Source: Lachnospiraceae bacterium (GTDB taxonomy: Bacteria > Bacillota > Clostridia > Lachnospirales > Lachnospiraceae). From it: a stretch of 10,100 nucleotides of DNA. This document shows positions 8,145 through 10,100 of this stretch, one piece after another (within the stretch, counting starts at the first letter, position 1; each line of letters begins with the position of its first letter). The position numbers were made by a program, and so were the translations under genes. The notes below the pieces were generated by a model. It worked only from the letters and a program-made list of their open reading frames with translations. It was not told where the DNA came from and did not search any database. Location: NCBI GenBank assembly GCA_017615375.1, contig JAGAAH010000059.1, forward strand, positions 1 through 10,100, given 5' to 3'.

Positions 8145-9167
8145 TTATTTAAACTGTTTTAAGAATCTGTCGTCATTCTCGTAAAGGAGACGAAGATCGT
8201 CAATTTCATATTTAAGAAGTGCTATACGCTCAAGGCCTACACCAAAGGCAAAAGCGCTGTATTCGTCAGGATCTATATCGCACATATTAAGCACGTTAGG
8301 ATGAACCATACCGCAGCCCAATATTTCTATCCAACCTGAACCCTTGCAGAATCTGCATCCCTTGCCACCGCACTTAAAGCAGGATACGTCCATCTCTGCG
8401 GAAGGCTCCGTAAACGGGAAGTGATGCGGACGGAATTTAACCTTGGTATTCTCACCAAACATCTCTTTTGCGAACATTTCAAGTGTTCCCTTAAGGTCTG
8501 CCAAAGTTACATTCTTATCTACAATAAGACCTTCTATCTGATGGAATGAAGGCGAATGAGTCGCATCAATTTCATCGGAACGGAATACACGTCCCGGAGA
8601 AATCATACGAAGCGGCAATTTGCCCTTTTCCATCGTACGTACCTGTACAGGTGATGTCTGAGTTCTTAATACTATATCCGAATTGATATAGAATGTATCC
8701 TGTTCATCCTTTGCAGGATGATTTGCAGGAATATTAAGTGCTTCGAAGTTATAATAATCTTTCTCGATTTCCGGACCTTCAACTATCTCATATCCCATAC
8801 CCGAGAATATTCTTTCGACTTCTTCAAGTGCCAAAGTACAAGGATGCTTGGCACCCACATTTATCTTCTTTGCAGGAAGTGTTACATCAATAACTTCCTT
8901 TTCAAGTTTAAGAGAAAGCTCCCTATTTTCAAGGTTTGTCTTGGTCTCCTCAAGGAAATCCTCTATTGCCTGTCTTGTCTCGTTAACGAGCTGTCCGAAC
9001 TTCGGGCGCTCTTCTTCGGTTAAATCTTTCATCATCTTAAGCATCTGTGAAAGCTCACCCTTCTTACCGAGGAACTCGACTCTCACATCGTTAAGTTTGT
9101 TAAGATCTTCCGATTCTTTGATTCTTTCAATTGCTTTTTCTTTGATTTCTCTAAGCTTATCGTTCAT
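8145..9167 (-). CDS. pheS: Phenylalanyl-tRNA synthetase alpha subunit PheS, 340 aa
   Basis: This is the catalytic subunit that activates phenylalanine with ATP and joins it to tRNA-Phe. Residues 1-90 form the N-terminal coiled-coil arm. The class II core starts with [14 protein letters not shown] (108-121). Motif 2 is [21 protein letters not shown] (193-213 region) and motif 3 [12 protein letters not shown] (309-320). The C-terminus [11 protein letters not shown] is the classic PheS ending. Cys263, Cys266, Cys271 and Cys274 ([12 protein letters not shown]) form a knuckle-like insert before GSGWIEILG, seen in many Firmicute PheS proteins and absent from E. coli; metal binding is an inference. 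The start at 9167 has a GGGAG ribosome site 6 bases upstream. The gene is directly downstream of the T-box terminator and 12 bases upstream of pheT. Confidence 0.98.
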   Translation of the reverse strand: MNDKLREIKEKAIERIKESEDLNKLNDVRVEFLGKKGELSQMLKMMKDLTEEERPKFGQLVNETRQAIEDFLEETKTNLENRELSLKLEKEVIDVTLPAKKINVGAKHPCTLALEEVERIFSGMGYEIVEGPEIEKDYYNFEALNIPANHPAKDEQDTFYINSDIVLRTQTSPVQVRTMEKGKLPLRMISPGRVFRSDEIDATHSPSFHQIEGLIVDKNVTLADLKGTLEMFAKEMFGENTKVKFRPHHFPFTEPSAEMDVSCFKCGGKGCRFCKGSGWIEILGCGMVHPNVLNMCDIDPDEYSAFAFGVGLERIALLKYEIDDLRLLYENDDRFLKQFK

Positions 9168-9199
9168 ATCGGTCTCCCTTAAATTTTATTTTCTGCGAT

Positions 9200-9232
9200 A
9201 AAAAAAGCTCCGTCCCATAAAGGGACGAAGCT
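9200..9232 (-). terminator. T-box attenuator terminator before pheS
   Basis: On the minus strand AGCTTCGTCCC (9232-9222) pairs with GGGACGGAGCT (9216-9206) in an 11-bp stem with one G-T wobble and a 5-base loop, followed by seven T residues (9206-9200). The CGTCCCT part is the segment the antiterminator sequesters. Confidence 0.94.
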
Positions 9233-9439
9233 AAACTCCGCGTTACCACCCTACTTCCGGTTTCCCGGCTCTCGAACGATTTATAACGGTAATCAACCGG
9301 CGCGCCCTACATATCAGGTACGCAGCTTGCGATGTGAAATTCGCCACCTTACAGTACCGCTGGAAGCTTACAGCCCATGACTTCCGTTCTCTTTCGGCCT
9401 TATTAAGTGCTACTGTGCACCGCTCAAACGCTTTTATCA
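9200..9439 (-). ncRNA. T-box riboswitch leader, tRNA-Phe specific, upstream of pheST
   Basis: The T-box sequence AGGGTGGTAACGCGG lies on the minus strand at about 9252-9238; its UGGU pairs with the ACCA end of an uncharged tRNA with discriminator A. Upstream are the Stem III hairpin GAGCCGGGAAACCGG, the Stem I apical parts AGAGA and GCTG, and the specifier region. There AGTA on the 5' strand faces GAATTTCAC on the 3' strand, closed above by CACTT/AGGTG. The specifier reads TTC (9338-9336), and the register one base earlier (TTT) is also phenylalanine. AGGG of the T-box can pair with CCCT downstream in the alternative antiterminator. Uncharged tRNA-Phe is expected to stabilise the antiterminator and let transcription reach pheS. 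Exact ends are approximate. Confidence 0.95.
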
Positions 9440-9445
9440 AAAGAG

Positions 9446-9474
9446 ATACTAACATATATTTACTAAAAAAACAA
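9446..9474 (-). promoter_or_regulatory. Candidate promoter of the T-box-pheS-pheT-queA operon
   Basis: On the minus strand TTGTTT (9474-9469) and TAGTAT (9451-9446) are 17 bases apart, with a TGT extension directly before the -10 box. It is a weak -35 with an extended -10. Position supports it: transcription would start near 9439, just before Stem I. The -35 box overlaps the T-tract after the yihY fragment. Confidence 0.5.
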
Positions 9475-9497
9475 GAATAACTTAACTACTTATTCCT
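9465..9497 (-). terminator. Weak AT-rich terminator at the yihY stop
   Basis: On the minus strand AGGAATAA (9497-9490) can pair with TTATTCTT (9480-9473), eight pairs including one G-T, with a 9-base loop that holds the yihY stop codon. A run of T residues follows (9471-9465). The stem is AT-rich, so its efficiency is uncertain. Confidence 0.45.
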
Positions 9498-10013
9498 TTT
9501 TCTTTCTATCTTTCGCCTCTTAAGCTCAAGGAATATTCTCTCCGAGTACATAGAATCAAGTTCTGCCGCAATAAATAAGATATACATTCCGAAATATATC
9601 CAAATGATTGCAAGCATTAATGCCATCATACTTCCATACATCGAAAATCCGCCAAAATAGTTAATATATACGGATATTCCCCACGAAAGCAATGTCCAGC
9701 AAAGCGCCGCAAGTATAGCGGGTACAACCATGTATTTAAATTTTCGCTTCCGGCTTGGAAAAAAATTAAGAATAAGCACAAAAATAATCGACAGTATAAT
9801 AAAGAACAATATATATCTAAAATCAAGTGCCGTTTTAAAAAGCTTGAATCTTAAAGTCACATTATCAAAAAACGAAACATTCTCTCTGATAAGTTTCTTG
9901 ACACGTCTTCCATACATTGCGGATATAATTCCGAGCATTGTAAGTATGGTAAAAATAAAAGTATAAAGAATCGCTCTGAATCTTAAAATGAAAAAATTAC
10001 GTTTCTCATGATA
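9486..10013 (-). pseudogene. YihY/BrkB-family membrane protein, 5'-truncated C-terminal half
   Basis: The YihY/BrkB family are inner-membrane proteins of about 270-300 residues and six membrane helices, with an unsettled role. The readable part begins YHEKRNFFILRFRAIL and matches the second half of the family. Four hydrophobic helices are visible: FFILRFRAILYTFIFTILTM, the FRYILFFIILSIIFVLIL region, the YMVVPAILAALCWTLLSW region, and YGSMMALMLAIIWIYFGMYI, which is part of the most conserved block and leads into AAELDS. A basic tail (RRKIERKRNK) closes it. In this frame the upstream sequence has stops at 10043-10041 and further out, no ATG before 9938, and no ribosome site near that ATG. The N-terminal half is therefore absent, not merely outside the window in frame. 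Base composition changes sharply at about 10014. It could be a true deletion or fusion remnant, or an assembly chimera. Confidence 0.65.
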
Positions 10014-10100
10014 TCCAGATCCTGTTCCAACGGAAGGATCTCAAAACTGCCGGCTGCATCAGCAATCAGAAGTTCCAGCGCCTCTTTGCAGAAATCCTCA
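9983..10100 (-). CDS. Unidentified protein, C-terminal fragment (cut by window end)
   Basis: An open minus-strand frame enters from the window end and runs 38 codons to a TAA at 9985-9983. Its acidic, Leu-rich peptide contains EALELLIADAAGSFEILPLE and then DLDIMRN. I do not recognise the family. The last ten or so codons lie in DNA that, in another frame, encodes the yihY fragment, so its natural end is probably lost. The part from 10014 to 10100 has about half G+C by hand count (44 of 87), much higher than the DNA just downstream. That it is a real gene end is plausible but unproven. Confidence 0.35.
   Translation of the reverse strand, partial: EDFCKEALELLIADAAGSFEILPLEQDLDIMRNVIFSF

Noticed and set aside
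8848..9201. 117-codon plus-strand open frame opposite pheS
   Set aside because: Ser/Leu-rich shadow of the PheS coiled-coil region with no motif of its own.
9351..9414. Alternative ACAGTA/TACTGT pairing within the T-box leader
   Set aside because: It would disrupt the AGTA/GAA specifier loop and its closing helix; the canonical T-box fold explains the region better.
9243..9455. 70-codon minus-strand open frame
   Set aside because: It lies wholly within the promoter and structured T-box leader, and its sequence is explained by Stem I, Stem III and the T-box motif.
10000..10030. Insertion-sequence end at the yihY junction
   Set aside because: I saw no terminal inverted repeat, target duplication or transposase-like peptide in the 90 bases available.

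Overview
The window looks like chromosomal DNA from a low-GC Firmicute of class Clostridia, most likely a Lachnospiraceae (Butyrivibrio/Roseburia-like) bacterium. This rests on strong AGGAGG-type ribosome sites, a T-box leader, a clostridial-type PheS with a four-cysteine insert, and a divergent EF-G paralogue of a kind I associate with that family. All recognised genes lie on the minus strand, so transcription runs from high to low coordinates. I see no tRNA, rRNA, CRISPR array, insertion sequence or phage gene.

Right edge (about 9486-10100): the 3' half of a YihY/BrkB-family membrane protein gene has lost its 5' half. At about 10013 it is joined, out of frame, to a richer-GC stretch carrying the end of another, unidentified reading frame. 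A weak terminator follows the yihY stop.

Centre (about 4040-9474): an extended -10 promoter drives a T-box leader whose specifier reads as phenylalanine (UUC). It ends in a strong attenuator upstream of pheS and pheT, the two subunits of phenylalanyl-tRNA synthetase. queA (queuosine synthesis in tRNA) follows pheT one base later, with its ribosome site inside pheT. A PilZ-domain gene comes next, with its own candidate promoter and then a terminator. Uncharged tRNA-Phe should raise pheST-queA expression. The PilZ gene may share this by read-through, because no terminator is seen after queA.

Left part (about 1707-3941): a monocistronic EF-G-like GTPase gene has a good sigma-A promoter and terminator. 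Its translocation domains are intact, but the GTPase centre differs from canonical EF-G at the catalytic His and at G4.

Left edge (1-1689): a separate unit has an extended -10 promoter, a protein with a degenerate receiver domain (Glu in place of the phospho-accepting Asp) and a C-terminal region of unknown function. Eleven bases further on is an ABC-F ATPase, cut by the window end just after its first Walker B motif.

Most of the window is ordinary translation housekeeping. The points worth a second look are the altered GTPase centre, the pseudo-receiver protein next to an ABC-F ATPase, and the abrupt junction at the right edge. I do not see a convincing new multi-gene system.
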